Assembly (NCBI RefSeq): GCF_003286085.1
Contig: NW_020825298.1
Location: 10,168,001 to 10,232,000, forward strand
Direction of reading: 5' to 3'
From: Drosophila persimilis
Lineage: Eukaryota > Arthropoda > Insecta > Diptera > Drosophilidae
Length of the DNA stretch: 64,000 nt
A program made the position numbers and the translations under genes. Numbering within the stretch: position 1 is the stretch's first letter; each line of letters starts with the position of its first letter. The notes under the pieces were generated by a model, which saw nothing but the letters and a program-made list of their open reading frames with translations, was not told the origin of the DNA and did no database searches. Positions 1 to 14,334 of this stretch are shown here, piece by piece.

Positions 1-236
1 GGGACATCTCTCTGGATCAGGCCTACGACAACGCCCAAGCCCAGTGGCATTCGCTGTCCAACAAACTGGGGGATATGCGACAGACACTGCAGCAGATCCC
101 AGCCCAATGGCAGGGCTACCACCAGAAATTCAACGAGATGATCCAATGGATGAATACCGTCGATCAGAGCCTGAAGAGCATTGTCAATGAAGTCAATACC
201 ATGGAGGAGTTTGAAAAGGAGAAGGTCGTCTTCCAG
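1..236 (+). CDS. Msp300: Msp300 exon (5' part outside window): spectrin repeat
   Basis: The exon enters from the left edge. The frame starts at base 3 and gives 78 codons beginning DISLDQAYDNAQ and ending EKEKVVFQ at base 236, followed by a GTACGT donor (phase 0). It contains the Trp-centred helix pattern of a spectrin repeat (QWHSLSNKLGDM, then WQGYHQKFNEMIQWM). It continues in phase into the exon at 830. The start of the exon and the N-terminal actin-binding part lie upstream of the window. Confidence 0.85.
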
Positions 237-829
237 GTACGTTTTCCTTAGAATAATTACTATCATCCCTTTCATCCGTAAAAATATATTCTTCTCATTA
301 ACCATTATGCTTGCATTAAAGCTGAGGGAGCTAGTGGTAAATTAATATGCTTTCACATTTAAATATTACCTATTCGTAGCACAGTTCCTTTTCGGGGGCA
401 CATTGACATTCGCCAATCAATGTTCACGAGAGGCCGTTTTACAATGTATCGATCATTTCTGCGATTTATCGATTTACTGAGAAGATTTAGCAATTTATTG
501 AGAAGCTTCGATAATTTTTTCGAATTTTTGATAACGTTTGCAATTTATTAATAATTTTTGGCGAATTATCAAAATATTTTGTATGGAAAATTATCTAAAG
601 TTTTACGATTAATCGTAAACTCTATAAATGTATCGATGTTTGTAGTATTTTATGGTAATTCAGATGAATTTATGCCTCGTTGCGTACCACAGATGTGTTC
701 TTTCACTGAACCGAAATTTGAACAGCCAAAAAACATCAATTTACGAATGTGCCCGAAGGGAACTAGTGGAACGAACAATGATACCCTTTTGTAATCCCTT
801 ACTTATCAAATGTTTTGTTCTTTCAACAG
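237..829 (+). other. Intron between spectrin-repeat exons
   Basis: GTACGT donor at 237 and a TTTCAACAG acceptor ending at 829. The 593 bases are AT-rich. Around 450-560 there is degenerate low-complexity sequence in which short phrases such as CAATTTAT and TTTATCGAT recur. Short open frames here do not resemble proteins. I see no RNA gene or mobile element. Confidence 0.8.
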
Positions 830-3800
830 CGAATCTGCCAGGATGCAGACAACAAGCGCGAGGACATGAAGTGGCTGGTCAAGACGCTCGACTCTCTGCT
901 CAGCTATGCCACCGAAGATGAGGCCAACCTGGAGCAGAAGAAGCTGGAAGATCTAATTGCCCGCTACAAGAACCTCATACCCACCATTGAGATAACTATG
1001 GTCAAGACGGAGGTGTTCTCCAAGTGCTACACCTACCGTCGCGAGGTGCACGAGGTGGTGTGCCTGTTGAGCAAGGTCAAGGACCAGACAGCCAATATCC
1101 CGGCGCCGGATAGTCTGGAGCGTGTGAACCGTTTGATTGAAGAGCAGCAATATGCCATCAATCAGCTGGATCATCAACGGCCGCACATCATGTCCATGCT
1201 TCAGCGTGGCCGTGATCTCAGCAAGGATGTGCACGCCCCGGCATTTGTCAATACCGAGGTCAAGAGTCTGGAGACGGGATGGAACCAGGCCTACACACAG
1301 ACCTCCGACAAGCTGCAGGCACTTAAGGGCACCCAGGCCGTGTGGAGTGAGTTTGTGGACCAGAAGAACGACATCTTCTCCATGCTGCAGACGGCCGAAA
1401 CTGAGCTGCGTGCCCTGACACCCCTGCAGACGGATCCGAAGAATGTCAGCCAGGATCTAAAGTCCAAGCGGGATCTGAATGTGCAGCTGCAGCAGGCCTC
1501 GCATCAGCTGCTGCCCAAACTGCATGCTCTCAAGTCGGAACTGGCTCCGTTGGCTGCGGCCGACAAGCGTCCCATACTGGAGAAGGAGGTCACCGAAGTG
1601 GAGAAGATGTTCTTCAATACGATGGAGCATGTCAAGGATCGCGTTGGCTACCTGGAGGACTACAGTGCCAAGTGGAACAACTACAAGACGCGTCTCGCCG
1701 AGCTGCAGGAATGGGCCAACAAAGTGGCGCCCAAGAACATCGAAGCCCTGCAATCGGAGGACCTCACACCCGAGGAGCGTGTGGTCAAGGTGCAGGGCTT
1801 CAAGCGCGTCCTTGGGGAGCGCATGAAGCAGCTGGATCTACTCGCCGCCGATGCCTCCGAATTGGCACCGAAAGAGGGCAACATTGCCGAGGCGAAGCGT
1901 CTAAAGGGTGAGATCTCCAAGCTTCAGGAGGTGCTCAGTGCGATCAATCGCAATGTGGACCACCAGGCACAGGCCGTGCAAGAGGATCTCATCAACTGGC
2001 AGCAGTTCCAGGCCGGCCTACAGCAGATCAAGCCCGCGGTGGAGCAGAGCGAAGTGAAGGTAAATAATGTAGTTTCTAAGCCCCAGACCCTTGAAGAAGC
2101 CGTTGCCATGCAACAGAATGCCCAACAATTTGAATCACAATGCCAGGAGCAATTGGACAAGCTCCATGGCATCTCGAACATCAGTCATAAAATGTTGTGT
2201 AAAACGAATGCCCCCGACGAGCTGGATGCCATGCACTCGCGTTGGTCCGCCGTCCACGAGAATGCCAAGCAGGCGAGCGCCAAGCTCGAAAAGTTGGTGG
2301 GCAATTGGAAGTCCTTCGATGCCGATGCCGGCAAGCTGGAGGATTGGATTGGCCAGGGCGAACAGCAGATGGCCAAGCGTCCGGCTGTGCTGAATACTCC
2401 GCACATTGACAAGCTGGAGAAGGAGTTGGTCAAGCTAAAGTCCTTCAACAACGAGATCTCTCAGCAGCAGGCCAAACTGGTGGCCCTGGGACAGAACGCC
2501 GATCAGATTAGTCTGCATTTGGCCCCCGAGGGTGCCGCCGCGCTCAAGGATCGCGTGAACCAGATGAAGGGTAAGCTGCAGAAGCTGTCGGAGGCCACGA
2601 GGGGTAACATCAATGAGGTCTCCGATGCCATTATCTCGAGGCAGGACTTTAACGCGAAGCTCGTGAACTTTTCCAATTGGATGGAACAGCTGAGGAATCA
2701 GGTCACACAGGTCGAGGAAATCAATCCGGAGCGCGTGGAGACGAGTCTGCATGTGATCCACGCTCTGATGCAGGAGCATGCGGACAAGAAACCCAGCTTT
2801 AATGCCATCTACGATGAGGTCAAACAACTGGCTTTGGGTGCCACACCCGAGGAAACGAACGCCCTGAATGATGCCTATACCGCTCTGGTGGTCAATTACC
2901 AGAATCTGGAGACGAATATGCTGCAAAAGAAGGCGGCCCTGGAGAAATGGACAGAGCTGTTGGGCTGGAAAAATGACACGGAATCGCATCTGAATTACTT
3001 GAAGCATCAGTTGGATAAACCCGAGGGACCCGCTGCGGAAGAGTTGGGCAAGGTTATCCAAGAGATTGATTCCTTGGGTCAGGGCATTAGCTACTGGAAG
3101 GCGCAGGCCAAGGAGATTGATGAGAATCCTGCCATCCAGCTGCGTGATGCCCTGTCGCGTCGTCCACTGATCGCCACACAAATTGTCAACGATGTGGAGA
3201 ACAAATTGGAGAATCTCAAGCTCCGATCGCAGAACCAGCAGCAGCAGCTGCAGCAGATGACAGTCCGCAAGGACAAGTTCCATGCTCTGGAGCACAACTT
3301 TGGTCAGTCGCTGCAGGAGAACCGGGACAAGCTGCAGGCGATACTCCGACAGCAGCCCACACTCCACAACATTGATCAGATCATAGCCGATTTGGTGGCA
3401 CTCAATGAGGCCCTGAAATACCAGGCAGATCTCAAGAACCGCATACACGACGAGGGTTCGCTGCTGATGCGCGAGGACATAGCCAGCATGCCGGCCATCC
3501 AAGAGAGCCTCTTGGTGATGGACAAGAACTATGATTCGCTGCAGAATGAAATCGCCGAACGCATACAGAAATACAACCTGATTAGTCAGGCCTTGAGGGA
3601 GTATGCCGAAGCCAAGGATAAGTTCTCCAAGGAGCTGAAGAAAGCGGCAGATCTGTTCAACGCCATACCACAACAGCCACGTGATGAAACGGAGCTGCAG
3701 CAGGCCTCGGAGAAGACACGCAAGACCCTGGAACAGCTGAGGAAATCCAAGCTAAGTCTGGATGAGCTCGAGCGACGTGGCAATAATGTGGGAAAACTGT

Positions 3801-6800
3801 TTAGCGCCATTGGCGAGCCCATACCCCAAGAGGTGCCACAGGAGGTGACGGCCGCCAAGCAGCAGTGGCAGGACCTGCACGACAAGACCGCCAAGAATGC
3901 GCATGTCTACGAGACGGAAGCGGTCATTTGGTCACAAATAGAAGATGCCAAAAAGGACCTGCTGCCCTGGCTAAACGAAACCAATCAGGGTCTGTGCGAT
4001 GCGGCAGACAATTCCATAGAAATCGAGTTTGCCCCAATGCGTCTGAGTAAATACCGAACGGAGCTGCCTTCCTATCAGGCTTTGAAGGATACCATTGCAG
4101 AGAAAACCAAGGATTTGGGCGGCAATTCACCCGCTCTGAACGCACTCAATCAATTGTTGGATGAGCAGTTCGCCGAGGTATCCAACAATGCCGAGCGCTT
4201 GAGTGCCATTACCACATCGTTTAATGATCAAGAACAAGAGCTGCGCAGACGCTCAAAGGTGGCAGGGGAACAGGTCAGTAAGCTCCGCGAACAGCTCATC
4301 AAATGCGACGACATGTCGGGGGATAACAACAAGATCATGGAGCGTCTACTCCAATGTCGTGCCTTGCGCAAAGATCTGGATGAAAGCGGCAACGAGATTG
4401 ACAATATCAAGCAAAAGGTGGACGAACTGCGCAACCTGTATCCCACATTCAGTGAGTCCATTATCCCCAAGGAACTAAACAACGTCCAGAAACGCTACGA
4501 AGGCGTGGACTTGTACGCCAAAAAGATTGAGAGCTCGCTGCTGCAGTTCCTCAAGAAGTTCCATGCGGATAGGGTGGGCATGCTGAAGCGTATCATAGCC
4601 ACGCAACGCGAGAAGGTGGCCTGGTGTCAGCCAGAATCATCGAGCGACAAATACAATCTGGACGTTAAGAAATCATCGCTGCAGGAGGTCGGCAAGAGCA
4701 TTGACGAGTGCAAGGCCAGATATGCAGAGACCTTGAAATCTTTGGAAATGCTGAAGGCTGTGGAGTCCCCACAGAACCTACAGGAGCTCTCAAAGGATGC
4801 CCAGCTGCTGGACAACGATATGAAGGCCTTGCAGGATAGCTTTGACCAGATCAAGGGCATACTCGACGAGAATGTGGATCTGTGGTCCCAATACGAGCAA
4901 TCGAATGAACAAATATCCAATTGGTTGCGCGATGTGGAGGGACGCGTCAAGGCGGAGACCAGCAGTCAAGTGAATCTTCCAGAAGTGCCACAGAAACTGC
5001 AGGAGCTGGCCATCCTACAGCAGGATGTCTTGGCCCACGAGCCGATTATCCAAGGCTTGGAGCAGACCTCTCAACAGCTGATTGAAAAGAATCCCGAGGC
5101 AAGGATTGGACAATTTGTGCAGCACCTAGTGCAGCGTTATCAGGCCGTCAGCAAGAGTCTCAATGGATACATTGACAAGATACGCAGTGCACAATTGTCC
5201 AACACAAACTTTGCCAAGGCTTCGAAGGACTTCAATGAGTGGCAGAGCGATGCCAAGATTGAGTTCCAGGAACTGGCACGCATGGGCTCCCCCGGATCCT
5301 CTTCGGCCACGGCCCAACAGCTGCAGACGATCAAAAACTACATCAAAACCCTGGATAATGGTCAGATATTGCTGAACAATGCAGTGGATATAGGCGAGAA
5401 CTTGTATCCCGTGGTGTCGCCAGAGAATCGTGAACGCATTCGCGCGGATCTGCGACAGATGAGGGAGAAATTCGACTATCTGCGAGATGAGGCGAACGCT
5501 TTGATGCAGCAGGTGGAGGGTGTGCTCATACAAAAGACCTCCATCGAGGAGAGCTACACCCAAGTGTCGCACTATCTGAATGAATCGAGGGCCAAGGTTA
5601 CAGCTGGGGATGAACTCTATCCCACTTTGGCCACTAAGAAAGCAGCCCTGCAGAACTATAAAACGCAACTGCAGGAGATTACGCTGCACAAGAATGCCCT
5701 GAAGCAGCTGCACGACAAGGCGGTGACTCTCTGCGATGATGAGTCCGAAAGAAAGACGGATGAGTCCATTCAGGAGTATAATACTTTGTCCAAAAAGATT
5801 TCCGATCGTATCGGTACCGTCTCCAATCAAGTGACCAAGCATGAGGCCTACGATCAAGTGCTGGAGAAGGCCCAGGACTGGTTGAACACCATCAAATCAG
5901 AGGCCATAGACATCCTCAATGAGACCACATTCGAAAAAGAGGGAGCCGAAGAGAAGCTGATTGTTGTGGAGAATCTGTTGCAGCATAAGCCCGAAGGAGA
6001 TTCGATCTTTGATACGTGCCACAAGCTGCTGGAGACTGTACTAAAACAGACGCATCCCAACGGACATCCTGCCTTGCTGAAGGGCTTTGAAGAGCCAAAG
6101 CATGCGTGGGAGGAGTTTATGGTTTTGTGTGAGGATTCGTTGGTGAAACTCAAGCAACTCTGCTCGAAGTGGGACGAATTCGATTCGATTATCGAAGACC
6201 TAGACAACTGGATGAAGAATGTTGAGGCTGTCGTCAAGAATCAGAGCCTCAAGAGCACTGCGGAGGCAAAGAACGCACATCTGAAGCAACTTCAGGACAT
6301 TTCAAAGGACATTGAACGTCGTGGCTCGGCCATCAATGAGCTGATGGATCAGGGTCGTGAAATCGAGGGGGAAACCGACTTAAATCTGAAACTCTCGCGC
6401 TTGAACACACGCTATCAGACGCTCAAGAACCTGTGCAAGGAATCGATTGCAAAGTATGTGAATTATGTAAAAGATCATGAGAGTTTCGACCAGGATTTCG
6501 AAGCGTTCAAAGAGAGTCTGTCCCGTTCTGTGAATGATCTGTCGAAGGCCAATGAAATCACTGGCGATCAGAATGTGCTCCAGGAACAGCAGAACAAACT
6601 CCGCGAGATGTCAGACAAACGCATCTCGGATTCGACTCTCTTTGAGGGTCTAATCGATCGCGGGGAGAAGCTGTACGGCCACACCAGTCCCGAGGGCCGT
6701 GAGATTATACGCCAACAGTTGCGTTCGCTACGCACCTTGTGGGATAATTACACGGACGATTTGAATGCGGCCACCCAAAAGATTGATCAGTGTCTGTTGC

Positions 6801-9800
6801 AGTTCAACGAATTCAGCATTGCCCAGGATCAGTTGACCAAATGGTTGAAGGATGTGGATAAGGCCATGCAGAGCCACACGGAGCCAAAGACCACGTTGCA
6901 GGAGAAGCGCGCCCAGTTGCAGAATCATAAGCTGTTGCACCAGGAGATCACCACTCACAATGTCCTGGTGGACAATGTGTGCGACAAGGCACAGTTACTG
7001 ATTGATCAGATCAAGGATAACTCCTTGAATATCTATCTGCATTCGATTAAGGAACTGTTTCAGAATATTGTCCAAAAGTCCGATGAGATCTTGCACAATC
7101 TAGAGGACTGTGTGCAGAGGCACAACGATCTAAACAATGGTCTGGCCTCGGCCAAGACCTGGATATCGAATGAGAAGGCCAAGCTCCTGGAGTGCGATGA
7201 TGCCTACGGCGAGAAGGCGGACATTAAGCGAAAGATCGAAACCCTGGGACAGCTGGCGCAGAACAAACCCCAAGCCATGAAATTGATAAACGATATACGT
7301 CTGCAATTCGACAATGTGAAGCCCACAACCTCCGAGAAGGGTAACGAAGTCCTAGACAAGGAATTAGATGAACTGGAGGTCACTCTTAAGTCCCACTTTG
7401 ATGACATCGAGGGCATAGAAGGAAAACAAAAGGATGTCCTCGCCCAATGGGATAAATTCGAGAAGACCCTCGAGGAACTGACCAAATGGTGTCGCAATGC
7501 CGAGGCCGTGTTCCGCGAGCAGCAGCTCCAGTCGACGCTGCACGAGAAGGTCGAACAGTTGGAGAAATACAAGATCCAACGCGAATTGATACTCCAGAAG
7601 GAGCGAGAGATCGATGCCTTTGGCGATGCCGCCCATTCGCTGCTCAACAATTGCGGGGCCGATCGTTTGAAAACCCTGACCACACAGATCACGAATCGTT
7701 ATCAATTGCTGCAGGTGTTGAGCAAGGAAGTGGTCAATCGTTGGTCGAATCTCGTGGACGATCATCAGTTCTATCAGGACAAGTATAATGAGGTTGATCT
7801 GTGGCTGAAGCCGATTGAAGTGCAACTGGAGAAGGTGCTGCTCAAGGATGAGCAGGAGCACAACATATTGCAGGTTCTTTTATCCGAAAAAGAACAGGCA
7901 GAGAGTCTCTTCGGTGCACTCAATGGGGCTGGCGAGAAGGCTTTGCCGGAGACTTCGACTCAGGGACGAGAGAAGATCAGAAAGGACCTGCGTGACATAC
8001 GCGATCGTTGGGACAAACTGGACGAGGGCATTCGTAATCTAGAGAAACGACAAGAGGCCCAGGGCGTCCAATTGACCAGCTATCAGGATATCCTCAATCA
8101 AACGGTCAACTGGTTGGATCAGGTGGAAAAACTACTAAACAATGAGAGCCCCGCTACGTGGACAAGTGCCCAGGAGATACGCTCCAAGCTGTACAAATAC
8201 AAGGCTACCAATCAGGACATCAACTCACACAAACGCATCGTGGAGGCAGTCAACGAGAAGGCAGCTGCCCTGCTAGGAAGCTCTGCCCCACCAAATGCCG
8301 ATGATATAGCCCAAGCGGTGACGGAAGTGAACAAGCGCTACGATCAGGTGGGACAGCAGTGTGCCCAGCTGGTCTCCGATCTGGATGCAGCTTTTGAGGT
8401 CTACCAACAGTTTAGCGAACTCCAAAAGGCTCAACAGGACTACCAGAAGAATCTGTGGGATCGTCTTACGGGCTACTCGGATTACTCCGGCAACAAGGCG
8501 GCCCTGCAGGCGCGTCTCCAGAAAATCAACGAGATCCAGGACGCCCTGCCCGAAGGTGTAGCCAAACTGAAATCTTTGGAAGAACACATCCAAGCAAATG
8601 CCAGCCACATACCCGCACGATCAAAGGAGGCCATGGCCAGGGATTTGGCCAATCTACATGCAGACTTTGAGAAGTTTGGTGCGTCGTTGAGTGATGTCAA
8701 GAGCGGTCTGGAGAACCGTCTGCAGCAATGGAACGATTACGAGATCAATTTGGATCGTCTGATCAACTGGCTGGGAGAGGCAGAGAATGCACTGAAGAAC
8801 TATAACCTCAAGAACTCATTCGAAGAAAAGGAGGAACAACTAAATCGGTTTCAATCTTTGGCCCAGAGTTTGCGTCAAAACGAATCGGACTTTGATAAAA
8901 TGAAGGACGATACCTCGGAGCTGGTGCAGAGCTCAGGCGAGACGAGGATTGCCGTGAATGTACAGCTGGTATCCTCGCGTTTCCAGTCCATCCAAGCCAC
9001 AGCCAAGGAGATCCTGAAGAAGTGCGAGCAAGCTGTTCAGGATCATGGCCATTTCAATGATAAATACAAGCAGTGTGCCAACTGGTTGGCCCAGGCCCAA
9101 GGACGATACGACGACTGCTGTGATTTGTCCGCCGTGGGATCCCGCGATGATCTATTGAAGAAACAGATGGTTATCCAGGAACTTCTGGCCCAACAGCCCA
9201 CGGCCACGCAGCTGCTGCACAGCACTGTGGAGCTGGGGGAGAAATGTTATGGTTCCACGGCCACCGAGGGTCGCGAGGCCATTCGCAGCCAGCTGGATGA
9301 CTTGACGTTCGATCAACTGTTTGACAACATTGCCATTACGGCGAGGAAAATCCAGGATAAGATTGCCAAGTGGTCAGGATTCGATGAGATTGCCGACAGC
9401 CTAAAGTCCTGGCTGGAGGAGACAGAGAATGCTTTGCCAGCGGACATTGAACTGAAGACCACGCTCGACGAAAAGCGCACAAAACTGCAGACCTACAGGG
9501 ATGTACTCAATGATATTAACAACCATCAAGTGGAGGTGGGCAATCTGCAAGAGATTGCCGCAAATCTTCCCGAAAAAACAGAGCATGTTGATGGAATCCT
9601 TAAGGATATAGCCGAACGCTTTGGGAAGCTACAGAAGCGCGGACAATCCTTTGTGGAGCGCTATGAGGGCATCGTTAGTGCCCATCAGCAGTACTCGAAG
9701 GCGGTGATGGATGCCCAGGAGTTCATTGATGCCACCCTCAATACGGTTCATTATTGGGGTGATTTGGAGCTGGAACAGATCTCCCTGCACACGAATCTGG

Positions 9801-12800
9801 ATCGTTTGAAGAACCTCAAGGCTAGTCTGGCCGATGAGTTTCCTCGCGTGGATCAAGTGCGTGCTTTGGGCGAGAAGGTCATCCCCGGTACCGTGGATGT
9901 GGGTCAAGTGAATATCAAGTCCCAGATCGATACAACGCAACAGGAATGGGAGGGTCTCCTTGCCGCCATTGGCTCCACCATCGAGGGTATAGAGTCGCGT
10001 CTCCAACACTGGTCGGAATACGAACAGTTGAGGGATCAGTGTCTCGCATGGATACGCGATACCGACAACAATCTCCATGCCATTGATCTGAAGGAAGATC
10101 TGCCCAAGAAGCGCACACAATTGGATGCTCTGAAGGCACTCCAAGGCGATGTGAGGGCCAAGGAATTGGAAGTGGATAATGTCACAGAGAAGGCACAGAC
10201 TCTCCTCAAGGGTCATCGGTCTTCGGGTCCCGAATTGGTCGCGAAATACCAGCAGATCTTCCACAAGGTGAAGGAACTGAACAATCGCTGGCAGCAATAT
10301 GTCTCCACGCACGAGGACTTTGATAATTCCTTAAACGATTGTACGTCCTGGATCAATGACATCAAGGAGAAGCTCGACTACTGCTCGGACATGTCGTCGA
10401 TGAGCCAAAAAGAACTGGACAAGAAACTGGCCACTATTCAGGATGTCATACTCCTCAAGGATGAGGGTTCTGCGCGCGTCTTGAAGATCTTGGAACAGGC
10501 CCAACATGTCCTGGCCAATACAGCGCCAGCTGGCCATGAGGCCATCAACAGGGACCTCACCGATCTACAGGACCTGTGGTCTGGCATTGCCCTGCGCATA
10601 ATGGATGTGAAATCGAATCTGGACGACTCGATAACCCAATGGTCGGGCTTCCTCGATCAAGTGCAGAATGTGCGCAAGTTCAACGAATGGTTGGAGGCTC
10701 TCTTGAAAGAATTACTGGAGAATCAGACCACAATGACGGAAAAGCGAGCACAGCTCGATCGCGTCAAGTCCACGGAGGAGAAGGTGCGCGTGGAGAAGAT
10801 CGATGTGGACGCATTGAAAGTACAGGCCAAGGAAATGATTGCCAGCGGGCAGCAGAGTCAGGCGGCCTACCAGGCCCAGAAGGTGTTGGACAACTTCGAT
10901 GAATTGTTTGGGAAGACACAAAAGCTGCTGTCGGACCGTCAGGATCAGTACAGGGATCATCGTTTGTTCAAGGAGGCATACGATGATCTCGTTAGCTGGA
11001 TAGGTCGTGCCCGGGAGAAGTTCCCCGCCCTGAAACAGAGCAGCTTGAGCGACAAACTGGCCATTGAGAATGCTGTTCAGGCCACAGAAGCCCTGCTCAA
11101 TAAGCAGGCCCAAGGGGAACTGTTGGTCGAGCATCTAGTGCACACGGGCGAAGTGGTGCTCGCGAGTACCTCCACGCAGGGACAGGAGATCATACGGAAT
11201 GATATACGCGCCCTGCGCGACAGCTTTGAGAGTCTGTTCCGTGAGATCAATCAGCAGAAAGAGAACCTAGAGGTCACCATGGTTCAGTGGCGTGCCTACA
11301 AAGAGGAGTACGAACGTCTCATGGAATGGCTGCAGCAGATTGATATACTGGTCAAGAATCACAAGCTCAATCTGTGTCCCAATCTGCCGGACAAGGAGAA
11401 GCAGGTCGCAGACATGAAGGATGTGATGTCGCGACTGGAGAAGGGCAAAGAAGATATTGATCGATTCAATGCCTCGGCTGCCAGTCTCCTCAAGTCCCAT
11501 CTGGATACTTATGTGAACAACCAACTGCGGCACCTGAGCTCTGTCTATCAGGTCCAAGTAAATCTGGCCAAGGATGTGCTGAAAAAGGTCGAAACGAACC
11601 GAGATCAGCATCGCGAATACGACTGCAACATGCGGTCGGCCAAGGACTGGATAGCCCATGCCAAGACGGCCATTCAGTCGGCCGGCGATGGTGCTGGCTC
11701 CAAGGAGGCCCTCCAGCGCCGCCTCGAACAGATTCAGGACCTGATACGCAACCGGGAAGTGGGTCAAAATCTGGTCCACACGGCCATCAATAATGGTGAA
11801 AAGATTATACGCAACACGCGCTCGGATGGCAGGGATGCGATCAACAGCGAAATGAAGGAGCTGCAAACGGAGTGGGACAGACTTGTGAAGAAAATGTCCA
11901 ATGCCAAGGTCCAACTGGAGACGAACCTACTGCAGTGGGCGGACTACAGCTCCAGCTACACGCAGCTGCAGCAATGGATCACCGACAGGGAGGCGAAGCT
12001 CCAGCAGGCCTGCGAGCAGAAGATTGTCAAATCAAAGCGGGGACAACCGGGTCTCAGTAGTGGCCTGAGCGAGCGCAAGGCCAATCTCCGACAGACGAAC
12101 AACATTGTCCAGGATATTGTGTCCTTCGAGCCGATGATCCAGTCGGTCGCGTCCAAGGCTTCCGATTTGCAGCAAGGAGCCCCAGCCACAGAGATATCCG
12201 ACAAGTACGAGAATCTCACAAAGCAAGCCAAGGATCTCTATGAGAAGCAGAAGACAACCATCGAGAGCTACCAGTCGCTGATCGATGCCGGCAATGACTT
12301 TGCCACATGGCTGCGCAATGCCAAGGAGCGGCTAAGCAAGTGCTCCGAGCCGACAGGCGACAAGCAGGCGCTCGCCGAGAAGACCCACCAGCTGAAGATC
12401 CTCCAGGGCGAAGTGCCCGAGGGTGCGCAGAAGCTAAAGAATGCCCTGGAGCAGGGCGAGATTGCCTGCCGCAGTGCGGAGCCCGAGGATTGTGAGATCA
12501 TAGAGCAGGAGGTGGCCCTACTCCAAGAGGAGTTCGATGCATATGTGGAGGCCTTGAACAAGGCCAAGGACTACCTGGAGGTGGGAATTGTTAAGTGGTC
12601 CGACTACCAGGATCAGTACACCGAAGCCCTGGAGTGGCTGAGCAAAACAGAGGCTCTGGTACAGTCCTACAACAAGTTGCAGGATAGCCTCACACAAAAG
12701 AAGGTCGTCCTCGAGCAATTCCAGGGACATTTGCAGACCCTCTTCGACTGGCAGAAGACCCTCGATCATTTGAATATGAAAGCCCAAGTGCTGCTGGAGA

Positions 12801-13990
12801 CCTGCTCCGACACGCGCATCAGCAATGCCATCATGCAGCTGACGACCAAATACAACGCCCTGTTGACCCTGGCCAAGGAGGTGATGCGTCGCCTGGAGAT
12901 GCACTACCAGGAGCATCAACAGCATCACTCCCTCTACGAGGAGTGCCAGTCGTGGATCGAGAACACGCGCGAGAAGCTGGCCGACTGCGAGCACATACCC
13001 AGCACCCTGAATGAAGTCCAGATCAAACTGAACACCGTCAAGAATCTCCGCCAAGGCTTCGAGACGGGTCAGAACAAGCTGCGGTATCTGCTGGAGCTCA
13101 AAGAAAAGGTGATCATGAACACGGAACAGAATGGTGCGGCCAAGATTCAAGAAGACACCGAGGCCCTCAAGCAGGACTTTGATAAGCTGCTGGTGGATCT
13201 TAACGAAGTGCGCCAGAAGTTGGCCAACCGCTTGGCCCAGCTGGAGGAGATCTTCAAGCTGTACAAGATCCTTATCGAGTGGCTGGACGAGACCGAGCCC
13301 AGTGTCAAGGCCAGCGATGAGTATCTCAATGATTTAAGCGAGAAACGCGCTGCCCTCGAGAAATTCCGCGTCATCCAGCGTGATATCAACGGACACAACG
13401 ACATTGTGGAGAAGATCAATCTGCGTTTGCGTGAGGACAATAGCCTGGATGTCAACGACTTCCAGCCGGGTCTCGGCAAATTCGAGAATCTTCAAGGGGA
13501 GGTCAACAAGATCATAGAGTCCCTGGAGAACCAGGTCAACAGCCACGAGAAGTACAAGCAGGCCTACAATGAGCTGCAGGACTGGCTGCGTCGCACTCGC
13601 ATCGATGTGGAGCAATGCGCCGACTGCCATGGCGAAAAGGATCAGGTGGAGAGTCGTCTTAATCGATTGGGTGACATACAGGCCACCTCTCTGGAGGGCA
13701 AATCCCTGCTGGATGCCTGCGAGGAGCTCAGTCAAGCAGTCATAGCCACCAGCGGCCGCGAGGGTCAGGACAATGTGGCGCAGGAGATCAAACACTTGAC
13801 TGCCGAATGGGAGACCCTCCAGGCAATGTCGCGTGATGCGCGCAGCAGTCTGGAGGCCTGCCTCAATGCCTGGCAGACCTTCCTGCAGAAGTTCAACAAA
13901 ATCAATCTGTGGATCGAGACGATGAGCAAGCGCGTTACCAAATCACAGGAAGCCGAAAACAAAACCACCGAAGATTTGGTTAATGCCAAG
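830..13990 (+). CDS. Msp300: Msp300 giant spectrin-repeat exon (4,387 codons)
   Basis: This exon codes 4,387 residues of continuous helical rod, from RICQDADNKRED to KTTEDLVNAK, roughly 40 spectrin-type repeats of about 105-110 residues. Each repeat shows heptad-like hydrophobic spacing with a Trp in helix A (for example WLNTIKSEA, WLKDVDKAM, WLGEAENAL, WLEETENAL). From about base 5390 onward a second signature recurs every 625-660 bases: G-E-x4-T-x3-G-R-E-x-I-R followed by L-x2-L-R-x2-W. It marks a two-repeat super-unit of about 213 residues. The acceptor is at 828-829 and the donor at 13991 (AAG|GTAAGA), both phase 0. The open frame runs on to a stop at 14162-14164 only by reading into the intron. 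In nesprins such rods act as long spacers and dimerisation or scaffold surfaces between the CH and KASH ends. A GAAG|GTAAAT donor-like string at about 2058 lies in good coding sequence and is probably unused. Confidence 0.92.
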
Positions 13991-14334
13991 GTAAGAAGAA
14001 GTCTGCTTCACGTCTTCTGTCTGTCAAAAACAAGTCTCAAAAACGCAACTGTCGCACGCTCCACTAATTGTACTAAAAAAATATACGTATATATCCGCGC
14101 ACCCAAAAGTAGAGTCTCACCGAAACACCGCCAAAAATTTGTATCAATCAAAATTAATCCATAGACTAAACCACTAATCAGTATTGCTAATCTTTCAGCT
14201 AATCACTATCTCTCACTCTTGCAGCCTCTAATCATTTACACAGACTAATTGTCTAATGCCTAATATATGCTTTATGTGTTTTCCAACTTCTGTTTTATTC
14301 GATTTTAATAATCAAGTCTTCGATTTCCCCATAG
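13991..14334 (+). other. Intron
   Basis: Donor GTAAGA and acceptor TTTCCCCATAG flank 344 bases of AT-rich sequence. Nothing else is recognisable. Retention would end translation after 58 extra codons, at a stop ending at 14164. Confidence 0.8.

Noticed and set aside
558-921. Short open frames in the first intron
   Set aside because: Random-looking sequence in an AT-rich intron. The second overlaps the true exon in a different frame.
2058-2075. GAAG|GTAAAT donor-like string inside the large rod exon
   Set aside because: The translation continues with good spectrin-like sequence (VNNVVSKPQTLEEAVAMQ) and no acceptor is needed.
2435-3673. Minus-strand open frame of 412 codons and many similar antisense frames over the rod exon
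   Set aside because: Leu-rich antisense shadows of a coding strand that uses CAG/GAG/CTG codons heavily; no domains, and the plus strand is clearly coding.
13991-14164. Extension of the giant rod exon's frame past the GTAAGA donor
   Set aside because: The added residues are not helical or rod-like, and a matching acceptor at 14334 restores the spectrin pattern in phase.
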